A DNA stretch of 64,000 nucleotides from Bugula neritina. Its lineage: Eukaryota; Bryozoa; Gymnolaemata; Cheilostomatida; Bugulidae. The stretch covers positions 2,352,501-2,416,500 of the forward strand of contig OZ037766.1 of NCBI GenBank assembly GCA_964035545.1, read 5' to 3'. Within the stretch, counting starts at the first letter, position 1. Every line of letters starts with the position of its first letter. Shown here one piece after another: positions 47,402 through 61,000 of the stretch. The translations under genes were made by a program, and so were the position numbers. The notes below the pieces were generated by a model, which had not been told where the DNA came from, made no database searches, and worked only from the letters and a program-made list of their open reading frames with translations.

Positions 47402-50400
47402 TTAATGGTACAATCCCAGTCCAGGGAATTCCTCTGGGGTGAATCCAGCGGGCGCCTTGAATGGGTCGGGTAAGGAGGCAGGATGGCGGCAGATGGGGCA
47501 TGTGGGGGAGCCCTCATTCACCCACTGGCTTACACACTGAAAGGGAAGGTGGTGAAGCATTAGAATACAGTATTCCAGTAGCAATAACATAATATATTAT
47601 GTATATAATAATATATATCATCAGCTAGAGGTCTGAAATGCATGCTTAAATTATTGCTATGAATACAATGCAATTATAGGAGTTAACTTCTCTTGCACAC
47701 AGCATTAACATATCACAAAAGAAATAATCTAATAAAAAATTAAGCTACAACTTTTAAAACTTTATTCTTTGAATATAATTTAAAAAACACATAAGTTCAT
47801 CAACTCTACAAGCAAATGATAAGGTTACCAAGTCAACATTAGTACGTTTAGAGTTATCTTCCCAGACAGTGATAAACTAAACTATCATGTAAATACAAGA
47901 GCCCACCTTATCATGGAACTGGTCGTGGCCACATTTGAGCTTTATCTTCTTCTCTTCAATCGCTCCGTGACATATGACACATTCTTCCCGGTCACCCTAA
48001 CAGAAAGAGGAAGTGATGTCACACATGGTAACCAACGCAATGGATTCACAAAAGTAATTAACAACATGCAAGATATACAGCACTGAGGAGATAATTCCAA
48101 ATAAGAGAACATGGAGGTATTCCTGAACCATATCAAGTTTGAGGAAACTTCTGTTTAGTACTGAAGTTAATCATATATTTATATCAAGTAGATTACGAAA
48201 GGTTAAAAGCTCTTAAAAAGACAAAGTTGAGCAAATTGATGTGAATATTGATTAAATCTGACTACACGAAATTCGGTTAAGTCAAAGAAAGTTTTGTTTG
48301 CACTTCACAGCAAATAGCCGCCCACAGCAAGTACACTAGCAGAAGGAGTGTTTCTACCTGATAAACCTCTTTACACATCAAACGGAACAGCTTACTTACA
48401 AACATATTATTCTTAGAAAGACTTATAAACACAATTCCATTTACACCAGATTTTGCTATAACATACACAGGCATCAAGCTGAAATCCTCGTACAGCACCC
48501 TACCAAACTACTACCAGCCAACAAAACACCCTTAGCTAAAAAAACTTACCAAGTTAGGAGGGTGTTTATCCTCCCCTGCCCAGGGGTCATACTTTCTGGT
48601 GGCGGGAATCAGTCTACCACCGGTTGAAGCCACTTTCTTCTTTCTATTCTCCAGCTCGGCGGGCTTCTTTCTCAGCTCATCCTTAGAGTGAGCGTACACA
48701 CACTGCAAGAACATGGTGTTAGTAAGAACATGGTATGAGTATGCAGCTGGTAGAATGTGTATCATGCTATATAATTGTGATACCTTAGTGCCCACTGAGA
48801 AACAGTAGAGCAAAGTTGTTACTATTTATAGATTCTGCTTGAATAATATACTGTACAGAATAAGCACACTCTAATGGAGTCATATCTTGAGTTTGTTATT
48901 TGATAGACACAACGAATAACAAAAAGAATGAAACAAGAAAGCCATCTTTTCAATTTGTGTAGATTTAATCAATACCAACCGGAGTCAGTCACCTAATGTA
49001 AGAGAAGTATATTGAAACTGTGTTTACAATCTGAACGAGCAGAGCAGCAGAGTAATATCAAACAAGCAGGGGACACAACTACGCCACATTTCAAGTCAAA
49101 ACGAATATACTCAAAGGTATGATGATGTACTGAACATTTTAAAAGACTAAGCAACACAGTGTATTATAAAAAGTAAAAACATATCATACATCATACAGAG
49201 GGGCCACACAGGGTAACAGATTGCATTTAGTTGGCCTCAGTTTCTTCCGACTATTCACCGTACACGCACCTTTTCTGGTTCCTTTTGATGCACACAGGCT
49301 CTTCTCATGTGCTTCTCACAGAGTTCCCATTTTGGCATTTTCTTAAGTTCCTTATTGCTGTGAGCAAAGCGACAGTCCTTGCCCTGCTTACACAGCCCCT
49401 TCTTGTACTTGGTGCACCACCCCGTCTTACGGAGAAGGAACTCGAGCTTGGCAGGGCACAGCTGGTTGTCGCAAGGCTCTTCGTGTGCTCCAGCCACTCT
49501 GTGCTGTAACACACAGCAACAAAAACCTTCTGTCACTCACTTTACACTTTCCATGTGATTTTAAATCATTGAAATTTATTAAATCAGAGAAACACCACCA
49601 AGTAGGAAAATAAAATGTCAAAGTTTCACGTGTATCGTTGCTTTCCAACAACACAGAATATAGCCTTAAAAAAACCAAGTTGTTCAGAATGAGCAAGTGT
49701 GAAGCTGTAGGTTGGCAGACAAGTGTTGGCAGCTGACTCAGATATTGACAGCAACTTAGTAGATGTACTTCTTATATCTGAACTTACACCAAGTAGATGC
49801 GACTGCTACCACTGAATCACTGATAAAGAATGTATACTTCAGAATTTCCAGTCAAGAATTGCACTTTACTTGGTGAAAAAACTTGAAAAAAAGACTTCTA
49901 ACTCACACCAAGTACAAACAAGAATCCTGATACTTCAGGACCAGTAAACAAGCTCTACACACTTCACTCAGTAAAAAAAAGGCACACACTTGGCTGCAAG
50001 AGGCAACCTACATCTTCCAAGGTCTCTCTTGGCCCGGCCAGATCTCGGCCAGCCTCTCCGAACTTGCGGAGATCTTTCTCGCCATGAGCGAAGAGACAGC
50101 TAGCGCCCCAGGTGCAGTGACCATACTGCATGTAGTACTTGCACAGCATTACTTTATACAGAGAGTGCGGGGCCGGGGCGTTCACTTCTCCACTACCACC
50201 CGGTCTCTGCAGAACCACAGGATATGACATCATCAAATGGTATGACATCACAACTGCTAATATTTCACTTCAACAGTTATAGCTACTAGTCTTGACTCAT
50301 CCGTTACTGCATTATCAGTCACATATAGGAGTAGCTCTACTGAGATATATACTTCATAATATAATGTGAAATCCTCACCACACCCGAATAACTACTAACT

Positions 50401-53400
50401 ATTATATGAAGTGCTAGCTCTGCGTAGCCTTAGGGTTTGAATGGCAGCTTACAAGCGGGCCACTCCAACAACCACCCATTTATAACTTCAAAACAGCACA
50501 TGATTACTGAGTGTGAACTTTACACAGGCAAGTAGGCATACATGGTTATACATGGCTATATATACACTACATGGTTATACATACACTACATGGTTATACA
50601 TATACTACATAGTTACACATATACTACATGGTAATACATACACTACATGGTTATACATATACTACATGGTTATACATACACTACATGGTTATACATATAC
50701 TACATGGTTATACATACACTACATGGTTATACATACACTACATGGTTATACATACACTACATAGTTATACATACACTACATAGTTATACATACACTACAT
50801 GATTATACATACACTACATGGTTATACATATACTACATGGTTATACATATACTACATGGTTATACATACACTACATAGTTATACATACACTACATGGTTA
50901 TACATATACTACATGGTTATACATACACTACATGGTTATACATATACTACATGGTTATACATACACTACATAGTTATACATACACTACATGGTTATACAT
51001 ACACTACATAGTTATACATATACTACATGGTTATACATATACTACATGGTTATACATATACTACATGGTTATACATACACTACATAGTTATACATACACT
51101 ACATAGTTATACATACACTACATGGTTATACATATACTACATGGTTATACATACACTACATGGTTATACATACACTACATGGTTATACATACACTACATG
51201 GTAATACATACACTACATATACGCCTTACCTCAGCACTCCTCAGCTCTGCCTTGCCGTGTGCGAAGGTGCAGTGCTCTCCGTTAGGGCAGCGCTTGTCCT
51301 TAGCATAGTTGTTGCAGAGTCTGGTCTTGTAGTTGTGGAACATGAGCTCCTTAGCCTGGGTGCCAGCGCTAGACACGGATGAGGAGGAGCTGGAGGAGGA
51401 GGCCTGCTGAGACGTCTTCACACTAGCCTTGACATTCTTCTCTGCCTCTCCAAACACCTTATCCAAGTCGTGCACCCCTCCGGCAGCATTGGCAGCGGAC
51501 TCGAGGGCAGCTTTGGCCATTCCACTACAGAGATGGGAGAGAAATCAGGTCACATGAACATTGGTTAGATTCTGTCATTAAATGAATCATTTCACATACT
51601 TTTTCAAGTAAAACAAGAAGTTTGATGATCTTTGCATTAATAATAGTGATTCTGGAGTGTGCTGAAAAAGTTTGTAGACAAAACGGAGTGAATTACGAAA
51701 CATCGCGACAACTCTTGCAGCTATCACCTGGGAGAGTCAACTTTAGGAAGTGCTGACTCCTTTCACTGATGCCAGACAGAATAATATAAACATCCACTTA
51801 CTTTTTCACCTTGTACTTGGCAGCCAGCTGGTACACAATGCTCAGAAAGGGCTCTGTATCCCAGTCTATGACATTTTTGCCCTTATTTTTACCCTCTGCA
51901 GTCGCTTTAACTACTTTCTTTGCTGAAACTTTTTTTGACCCTGAATTAAAAGAGTATATCAGTAGTGTGTATACAACAGAGAGCATGGAAATATGATAAT
52001 ATTATTATTAATTATGGTATTATTTATGAAATCAGTCATCCATTAAATTGAAAATAAAACTCATTGCAAGTAAGAAAAGCAGGAAAAGTGAAGATCTAAC
52101 ATCAGATTCGAGGTCCACAAACAGGAATTATCAGAGCATATCTAAGGGTTATCTTCTCCAACTGAGCTGATTATCTCACCTTGTTTATTGGCTAACCTCC
52201 TAGCAAATGCCTCATCATCGTCAGAGCTGGTGTCACTATCTCCAGATCTGTATGTGTCAGCACTTAGATTATGAGTATCTTTACCGGCAGCACCTGTAAT
52301 ACATCCATGTGGGATATAGATACAACTTGAAGGATGTATGTCTTAGCAGCAGCTGTCTATTGCCAGTGGCACACACCGCCAGTGGTGTATCTGAGGGGAC
52401 AAGAGGCATACTGATTGTGATTTACACTTGCAGCTTGGGCATTGTAGATACATCACTATACATTTCTCACAAGTTGGAAAAATAAACTGCTCTAAATTTA
52501 ACAAAACTTTTCCGGAAGCTACTGCAGTGTGCACAATTGGCAGGCTTTGACTTATTATAATCAAGTCACCAGTGGTATATATTTCTCAACTGCGCGGTTA
52601 GCAACTGGGAAATTCCTAAACATTCCATGAATAATCTGGGATATTCCATGTGGTAGTGGGATTTCCACAACGCAATACACGCTATAAACACTGCGCTATA
52701 ATACTCGGAAAATTTGCAATATTTCACCTGTTGAAGCTGATAGCGTGATATCGTTCTTTGAAGAGAATGCACGCCCGTTCACCTGATTACTAGCTGTGCC
52801 TGTACCAGAGTTAATCTAAAAGCAATCATTCATACAGCGTCAGTAGTGAAATAACTGAATGCAAAACCATCACATAGTTACCAACTGAGCTGTTGTAAGC
52901 ATGATCAAGTTTTCAATGAATCAAGAAATCGATATGGAAAATGCTATAGAGTGTAGACCCTTGAAAAGCTCTCAATACCAAACATTGAAAATTTTTCATC
53001 TGTATATTGAAGAGTAGTCTCAAGTTAACTAGTTCCATGCAGAGAAACTTCAAATTTAAAGACTGACAAAATAAAACCAAAGAATTGAGTGAAGCACCGT
53101 CAAAGGGGAAGATGCAATTACATTTTGAGTGGGAGGTGGTGAGGTAAACATATTGTCATCAACTGTAAAGTCATCCAAGCCTCCGTAGCTTCCATCTGAA
53201 TAGGTGAAGTTTTTTCCCAAAGCTGGCACATTATTAGACTGAACAGCTGATGTCGAGGGTGTGGTGGCACTAACTTCCACGGCTTTCACTGTATCTTTTT
53301 TATGTTCATCTAAATTCAAATTATTTACTTGACTTTTGACTTCCGAGAGGCTTTTTTCAATATTCCCATTATTTGACTCAGTCTTCTCACTTTTAGTGGG

Positions 53401-56290
53401 AGTAGCGGGTGGGGAATTAGACAGCACGGTAGACAGGGCAGCGTTAGCAGTCTGTGCTCTAGACACAGGAAACATAGAGAAAAAGCCCCCAGGTTGAGGC
53501 GTATTCACGCGTGTGTTAGAACTTGTTAGGAATGGCTTGGGCTGCTGGGACACATCTTTGCTATGGCCATTCACCTGCTGGTTCGCAACACTAGGGGCTA
53601 CTGGGTTACCGTTAGCTACAGTTACAGGTGAAGGGTACCGCTGGTCTACGGGCATCATAAGTGGCTGGGTGTAGCGCTGCTGTTGGTAGAGCTGCTGCTG
53701 CTGTTGCACAGACATTTGCTGAGCATTGTAATGCTGTACCAGATAATGCTGTGGTAATACTTGTTGCTGTGGTAAGACTTGTTGCTGGGCTAACACTTGT
53801 TGCTGGGGTAGCGCTTGTCTTTGCTGTAACATCTGTGACTGTTGAGAAGGCACCTGCTGGTGCTGCTGCTGGTGTGGCTGCTGCTGCTGTCGAAAGCTCT
53901 GGTTATTATAGTAAGGTGCTCCATTGTAATATTGGTTGCCAGTGGTGGATGCAACAGGGTAGGTAGCAGGGGGCTGTACACCGTTGAACCCGTTGGAAGT
54001 GGATCTACTTGAAACTGGTACTTGCGGATTAGCAGCTGAAAAGAAACATTAGTTAATGTACAGTTTAATACTACATGGTGATGTTAAACTGGGAGTTGAA
54101 GATTGACATCTTTTTGGGTTTTACTCAGTATCAATTAATTCACAGAAGTTGAGTCAATTTAAGAACATATTTTTAGGAGTTTTCCTACTTCTATACCTCT
54201 AAAAGGAGATAACCAGAACTACACTGAATGCAATTGGGAGAATGAAATTCAGTCATAACTCTGAATTATCTCCAGTGACTTGCACTGCAAAACAAAGCAT
54301 ATGATATTTTGCTGCTAGACTTTGACTTGTTTTCAGATAATAACACACGTTACTCTGCTTGCTATGACTTGAGAGATCTTAGGACTTGATTGACTGAACA
54401 CAAGTCTCACTTGGGGAGTAGAACCTAAACTATACCAGCTCAAGTTTCCCTGAAATGTATCTCTCAATATGAACACAGCAAATGGAGTTTCAAGCTTCAA
54501 ATGATCTTCAGCAAGCAAATGACAACTTCTAATTGACTAAGACCAAAGCTGACAATGTTTAGGAAATTCCTACATAAAACTTCCTGTTAGGGATAAAAGC
54601 AGTAAAATTTACCAACAGCTAACTGAAATAGAAATTTGCAGCCAATTTAAAGCGAATTAAATGCACTTAAAATTCTTTTAGAGAACAGCAAACCAATCAC
54701 TATTGCCAAGTACAAATGACTAGTTGCGTTACTAATAACAACTGACTGGACATACAATAGTCTATCACCAACCCATTACAGGTCATTGCTGGTATTAAAA
54801 TCTTCCACTAACAAACAAATCCCTTAGCATTGAGCAAGCACTGGAGTGTGACAACTACGCAACAACTTTCAACAGAATAGAATGAAACTGTCAACTCAAA
54901 GTGATGAGCTAGAATATTATAATAGTAGCTAAATCTTGCAGTAGGTGAGATTATCTAAAGCAACACTATTGGGAGGGGAGAAGGAGATATGAAACTGTAT
55001 TATAATAGATGCTGTTCTTCCGTCTCAATGGAAGATTTTCACAGTTAAACAGTGAATCGAATAGAATAAGAATATGCACTGTTGGACTTAGTTAATAGAG
55101 AGCACTATGTAGTACAATTCCTTTCTAAATCACTGATTAGAGACGTATTCAGCTATTGAAAACCTTCAATTAGGCCAAATAAACAGATCTGGCCTTCAGA
55201 AGTTGAGGTTGGGGGTTGAACACCTCCCAACACAATGAAATACTAGCCTATTTCAGCACACCTTTACAAGAACGCATGATCACACTTACCCACTTCATTA
55301 TCTTTAGAAGAGTTGCCTTTACTTTGAGTCTCTCCACTATCTACTAAAGACTCAATTTTGTTAGACTTCTCCTTAGCTCTAAGCTTTGCTATTATTATAT
55401 CTTTCACCTCGACTGGATTTTCAGTGGAAAGGGGAAGTTCGTCCATTTCTAGTCCACGGTCTATAGCTTCAGTGCAGTAGTCGTATATTTTCTGTAAGAA
55501 ACACAAAGTAAATCCTACTTCAATAGTCAGAGAAAAATCAACTGCACCAACTCTAAACAAATTATTCAATAGTGCATTCATCCTGGCAAAATATCCATAT
55601 ACAGGAACTAGAACATACAACTAGCAAAAATAGCCTGAGTAACACAACATGCATGCTAATGGCTGCTTTAGTCTGAGTAAGTACAGAAGAAAAGCATTTG
55701 CTGCAGATTATACCTCAGTATTCTCTCTTTGACGAAGCAAATCAGCAGAGTTAGATCTAAACTCTGCTACCAATCGTTCAGTTTGCTCCGGCACACCACT
55801 ATACAGTTTGGTTTTATTAGAAAACTCATCTTCTAAACATTTTAATTTAAATTTTATTTTCTCGTCATATACATCTTTTTTCAGGCGGAGAAAAGCTTTC
55901 TGAAAATAAATAGAAAAAAGAAATGATACAAAATAGGCACAAGTATAACTGCATGAGAACACTCCCACAACACCTAACTTCCTAGTTTATTTACTGAACA
56001 TATTTATGCCAAACTAACAGTGATTTTTTTCAACAAGTTACACCATAGTCATTAAAAATACTATTGATCAAAATCATTCAAAAAATTTATTCTTAAATAT
56101 TATATATTTCAAGAAAATCCAAACCAGCTACACTGCGCATGAGTAAAACCACATTGATAGTAGAATTGTTATAATGTATGTATAAATATTAGATATATCT
56201 CACCTCTGCACGTATTGATCTACTACAGTTAACTAGATAAACAGCTTCAGTTTGAGTGGCTTGGTCCACCATGTTATAAATTTGTTTCAT
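47402..56290 (-). CDS. Gln-rich protein with four CCCH zinc fingers and a C-terminal RING-H2
   Basis: Thirteen minus-strand exons: 56290-56204, 55899-55714, 55491-55290, 54035-53122, 52815-52728, 52293-52180, 51940-51802, 51524-51230, 50206-50012, 49503-49270, 48702-48550, 47996-47907, 47536-47402. They join in one frame of 943 residues. An in-frame stop upstream supports ATG 56290. Residues 1-158 are charged and helical; ~159-462 are Gln/Ser/Pro-rich (QQQ runs, then acidic DDFTVDDNMF); ~510-527 are acidic. CCCH fingers: C-x7-C-x5-C-x3-H (~650), C-x8-C-x5-C-x3-H (~697), C-x7-C-x5-C-x3-H (~770), C-x7-C-x8-C-x3-H (~802-823). The RING is C-x2-C-x12-C-x-H-x3-H-x2-C-x11-C-x2-C (875-915). Such fingers usually bind RNA, and RING-H2 domains act as E3 ubiquitin ligases, so coupling of the two is likely. 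I do not recognise an orthologue. The weakest junction is the donor at 53121 (AAT|GTAATT). Confidence 0.85.
50536..51220. repeat. 19-bp minisatellite, ~36 copies, in the intron between CCCH exons 1 and 2
   Basis: Tandem units TATACATACACTACATGGT with two recurrent variants (CATATAC for CATACAC, TAGT for TGGT). Because 19 is not a multiple of 3, all plus-strand frames read the same 19-residue cycle (GYTYTTWLY and so on), which is an artefact. The array ends within about 15 bp of the donor of the exon ending at 51230. Confidence 0.97.
53640..53900 (-). repeat. CAG-rich coding region (polyglutamine stretches)
   Basis: Inside exon 4 of the CCCH/RING gene. On the coding strand CAG/CAA codons make several Gln runs separated by Leu, Pro, His and Val, including a repeated LPQQQVL / LAQQQVL unit. 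CAG/CAA mixing suggests constraint on protein more than a pure DNA repeat. Confidence 0.8.
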
Positions 56291-57229
56291 TCTTCAACAG
56301 CTGCACCTGTTAACAGATGGCAATCTACGAGTTTCAACCAAATCAAAGACCACAGTTTATTATCGTAATCTCATGCATAACATAATAATCATCAGACCAT
56401 AGAAATAACAACCATTATGAATATTTAATTTTATATTGAATATTCAGAAATAAAAGGGAAAGTCACTGGAGATGCACATAAAAGTAAAACTCAATGGAAA
56501 GTGAAATATGTTTATGGTATTTTATGAACATCAACATTGACTATTACTATTAGTATTACCTATTACTAATAGTATTAGTATTATAGGTACTAGTACTCAG
56601 TAGTAGTAGTGTCAGTAGTAGTGAAGTACTACTCATACTTAACAACTTATAATATTGATTATATTTAGTTATACTACTACTAGTACCTACCTGTACAGTA
56701 GACGTAGTACTAGTACTAGTAGTATCAGTACCAGTTATTTGTATTACTATTACTATAACTATTAGTGTTAGTATTACTATTAGTATTAGTCTAATTGAGC
56801 GATTAAGTAATTCTGAGTTTTATTACTATTACTATTAGTATTATCAATATGAATATGAATATTATAATTATTATCAATTTAAATTTATTAATGTTGACAA
56901 TAATAATAACGTACCTACTAATACCATAGGATACAAATAGATTGAATCTATTTTCTCAGTGTGATTGTAAACTGATTTTTCTATTTAAGTGTTCGGTATG
57001 AAACTATTAAATTTAATGGTTTTCAAACAACTAAATATACGTGTGAACTCGTGTTGATTGCCTCGATAACTGAATTGACCAAAGTTATTGTTTGCCTCTC
57101 CTTAGATTCGGTTGACTGCGTATTTTTTATCTTTCGTATAACAAATCGGTAATTGTATTATTTTACCGATCTACTGAAAGACCAAGCACTTAAACGCATT
57201 TGTAGCGACAACTCTTATTAAAAGGCATT
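56291..57229. other. 5' flank of the CCCH/RING gene with (ATTACT)-type low complexity
   Basis: 56535-56880 is a degenerate TAG/TAT/ACT trinucleotide-like tract containing many TAGTA and ATTACTATTAGT strings. No exon is supported; a 5' UTR exon could lie here or at 57230-57370. Confidence 0.45.
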
Positions 57230-57370
57230 GAGTGGTAGCTGGCGGCCCTTTTATTATCATAATATTATAATCCACTCTGAAATTACCGCGCCTTTGCAAC
57301 GCGTTGACACCTGCAAGGTGAGATTAAATTAAGATGCCTTTGAAACAAATTTGGCCGCCCCTCGCATTCT
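57230..57370 (-). promoter_or_regulatory. Possible promoter region of the CCCH/RING gene
   Basis: A local GC-rich patch in AT-rich DNA with CpGs, an inverted GGCGGCCC/GGCCGCCC pair and a GC-box-like string on the minus strand, ~950 bp upstream of the start codon. No TATA box is evident. Assignment to this gene is inference from position. Confidence 0.25.
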
Positions 57371-60224
57371 TTTAGAACTGCAAGTTATTATTCAAAGGCC
57401 AAGCAATTATTCCAGCTAAAGTATAATCTTTCTTATAATTACAGTCAACAGCTGTTGCCATGTAGCAATTACCATTCACTATTGAATAAAACACTTTGTT
57501 GACACCTAGCTAATTGTATGTTACTTAGAAAAGTAGGTGCTATAAATGTTTTACAACTGTATTGTTGCATAGTAACTATAGAAGAGTATTTTTTGGCCGT
57601 TACTGATGACAAATATATTTTGCAAGTTTCAGAAGACAAAAATGATATAATAATTGCAATGGATATTTATTTCATTTTGTAAAAACTTCCAATTAAAAAT
57701 AAAAACATAACCCCATAAAATTAAAAGAGACATAAACAATTATTTTAGTAATTTTAAAACAAATAAAATTGTTTGAACGCGGTTGAAACAATTGAAAATT
57801 TTTGAAACATCAAAATCATTTTTGACAAAATTTGAAAAAAAAATTTAAAGATAAATGAGCCATTCATTAAAACATACATTTACATCTGCTAACAGCTATA
57901 ATGTGCGCATTTTGAAGTAGCTATTTTATACTAGTGATTTTTACTGCCTAATAAAATAAATTAACATTACATATGCACATTAGAAAAGGAAGAGGAGACA
58001 ATAGCAGGGAAACTGCTATGATGTCTACATCAGTCTCCAACATACTTTTATTGTTTTACTCCTTTCCTAGAGCTCTCTGCATACATTTTGTTACTGAAAG
58101 CAAACACAGTGGTATGAATTCATTTGCTTTCACTTCATTTACAGCATACAAAGTATACAGTGATACATTCCTTTCCTAATACAGTGACTATAGTTCTTAT
58201 AGTTGAGTTGTTACTATACGGTAGTTATATGTTCATCGGCTAAAAGCTCCAATGTTTGTCATACCTACACACTTTGTATGTCTTGTAGCCTTGTCTTGGA
58301 ATATATAAGTGCAATTAAGGTGAAGTGAAATAGTCTATAGCAAGCTTCAGTCATCTGGTATTATTACGTATACCCTGTGGGACATGTATGGATATTATGA
58401 AAAGAGAGAGAGCAAGTTATGTATACTATTCAAAATATAACTGGTGTTTATAGGTTGAGTTTGTGGTGTTGAGCATAGCAAAGTTGAAGAGCTGAGGCTA
58501 TATCCAACAGCATCTGCAACAAACACAAGCTTCATTACTGAGTTGCTCACTGGACATGGTGGATAGTTGGTAATCATAGATACAAATAAAAAGATAATAT
58601 TGAACAAAAAAGCTGTCTTGAATATATCTAACGCTGGTTATCGTACACGTAGAAAGAAAAACAGTTATATGCTTGTATTAAGGGAGAAACAGTTTGATTA
58701 CAGGATTTAGTTCGTTCAATACAGACTTCTGTTTGTTAATAGATTATTGGAGTACACTGAGTCAGATATGCATAATTGCTAAGAAATTAATTATAATGAA
58801 TGTATGAGAATATATGACAAGCATGAGAATTATAATGTCCTGTAAATTGTGTCTTACTTCAGGAATAAGTTATTTTTGATTTATAATTAAGTCAAAATTT
58901 AGATGAGAAGTTACGCAAAAGTATTTTTGTTAGCACTAACCTACCCATCTCTATAAGCATAGAATCTTTCCCTGAGTAATCATTGCTGATTCGGCTGCTT
59001 ATTTTCCGCTCCCATAAATAGACTAATATCTTTATGACTGTACAAGTGAAATGTTTTATTTAAAGAAAGCAATAACCGTCAGATATCAACTGTTTAAAGA
59101 AATCTTCACATTTCAAAATTATCTAGAAAAATTGAGTTAGAGCTGTAAAGTTCATAAGTAGAAGCAAAATTACATAAAAGGCAGCTTTTCTTATAGCTAT
59201 AAGACAGCTAGTTTATGAATTAACTAACTTTATAGCTGATAGCAACCTAATAAATAGCCTTGAGCATATCAAATGTGAAAAAAAGCAGCAGAAAAAGAAG
59301 GGGAAAGCAGATGCCTACTATAATTGAACAAATGTGTTGATGAAGAAATCAGTAATTGTTTTGTACTTGGCTAATTATCACATTCACCTAAAAGGAGGAA
59401 AAAGTATCAAGATTGAAATGTCTACCAGAAAAATTAAGAAAAAAAGATATAGTTCCACAAGATAACAATCCATTGATTATTTTTACTATATCAGAGTGCA
59501 TGTGATACAGTTGTGAACAGTTGTTTACTTTACATTTTTGAGAAGTAAAGACAAGCAACATCTGCAGTTACGGTTTAGAGAGAATCTGCAGACTATATGC
59601 AGAATAATCCCAAAAAAGTGAGTAAACAGATTTGTCTCAACTAATGTATATTATGTTGTCATCTTGATCATTATAAATTCAAGGATTCAATATTAAAGAA
59701 AAAACTTGACTGAACTATAACACCAAAGGTGAAACAGTCCCATACTAACTCTCTATACACAAATATTATCGACAGACAGGGCATATAGGATATCTGCAAA
59801 CGCAGCTCAGTGGATATCCCATAAATCAGGAGAAAGGAATCTAATTTATTATAACCCCCTTTCTTTCTGTTTATGCAATAAATAAAAAAGGGCATTAGCA
59901 TTTGAGCTGAAAATAATCAACTTTTTAGTGATAAATTTCACATGCAGGTTTGTTTGAATTTTGAGTAAACATGTCTTAGGAAGACAAAGTGCAAGACTTT
60001 ACTATCAGCAGCACATTTGGGCCACCAGAATCTGTTATTAAAAAAGCTGTGATGACATATTATTATATAGCAGAGTGACAAGCACCAATATCTGTCAATA
60101 TTCTCAGAGACAGAAACAGATATGGAGAAAAAAGTTCCAAGACACAGGAACTGGAAAGACATCGATAGTAAAATACTTGGAAATAATAGCTTGAAAACCT
60201 AACTTCAATAATATACTTAAGGGT
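57371..60224. other. Non-genic stretch, nothing recognised
   Basis: AT-rich with scattered short frames. No splice-supported exon or repeat boundary was identified. Confidence 0.5.
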
Positions 60225-60306
60225 GTGAAATTCCTCTCCCTAAGATTTGAACCCGAACCACATGATCACAACTTTACATGCTAACCATTGCACAAGGAGA
60301 GCTACT
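60225..60306 (-). other. tRNA-like sequence (His GTG-like), probably a pseudogene or SINE head
   Basis: The minus strand reads CTCTCCTTGTGCAATGG at the A-box end and GGGTTCAAATC at the B box. A seven-base acceptor-type pairing exists between CTCTCCT and GGGAGAG, and the D stem GTGC/GCAT pairs. The anticodon stem does not pair properly. Together with the following GC-richer sequence it could head a SINE. Confidence 0.45.
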
Positions 60307-60429
60307 GGGTAATCTAGTCACTGTATCCACCCATGCAGCTCTCTAACTCAATATTGAAAGGTGCAACCCAGTCACTGGTGAAGTCCAATGTTACATTCAA
60401 ATTTAACTCTCTGAAGAAAGAAATTACAT

Positions 60430-60850
60430 GAGCTCTTTTAATCTGTCTGGAGCGTCTTAGTAGAAAGGTACAGCTCTCTGGGCCAGCTGGGATTCCTGGT
60501 GGCCGTAGACGCTTGTGTAATGCACATGTCTCCCTGCAGGTGGGTTGACACCCCTCTTTGCGATGCCTTATTTACTGGTTACTAGAGCACATATAGATGA
60601 TTTAAGTGGTCGGCTTTTAGTTGCTCCCCAGTCAGGATGGAACCAGTAGTTTGCGTGCTGGGCCTGACTGCCAGCCGGTGGGATGAGTGTGGGGAAGAGA
60701 TGACGGGAACCTCTGGCATGTACTCATGTGCTTGCATGCCAAAGTGGCCCTGCGGCTCTTTAGGGTGCACAAACCGTTATTCTTCTAAAGTTGAATGTTC
60801 ACAACATCAGAGATCTTTGCACACAGAATGGTTTCTTGAAAATTGACAAA
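60430..60850. other. GC-richer island of unknown nature
   Basis: About 420 bp clearly less AT-rich than its surroundings. Short frames exist on both strands (for example 60637-60846 plus, with several Cys), but no recognisable domain, start context or splice sites. It may be the body of an interspersed repeat headed by the tRNA-like sequence upstream. Confidence 0.4.
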
Positions 60851-61000
60851 AAAAACCAAAGTTTTACGACCCAAACTTGAGCGGGCATTAACAAAGTTTT
60901 AAAATATTGTACTTATTACAGTACCCTTATGACTGCTCCAAAGTTATTTCAGCTGAAATACGGCTACCTTTTTATTAGTTTAGAGGTTAAAGGTTTAGAG

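Noticed and set aside
50536-51220. CRISPR-like array
   Set aside because: Direct head-to-tail 19-bp units without unique spacers, in a eukaryotic intron.
50513-51382. Long frames repeating GYTYTTWLY-type words
   Set aside because: They arise from the 19-bp minisatellite, whose period makes every frame cycle; the array is intronic and antisense to the real gene.
53661-53966. Ala/Val-rich plus-strand frame
   Set aside because: Antisense of the polyglutamine coding exon.
60637-60846. 69-codon Cys-containing plus frame and its minus counterpart
   Set aside because: No recognisable domain or splice context; kept only as part of an unassigned GC-richer island.
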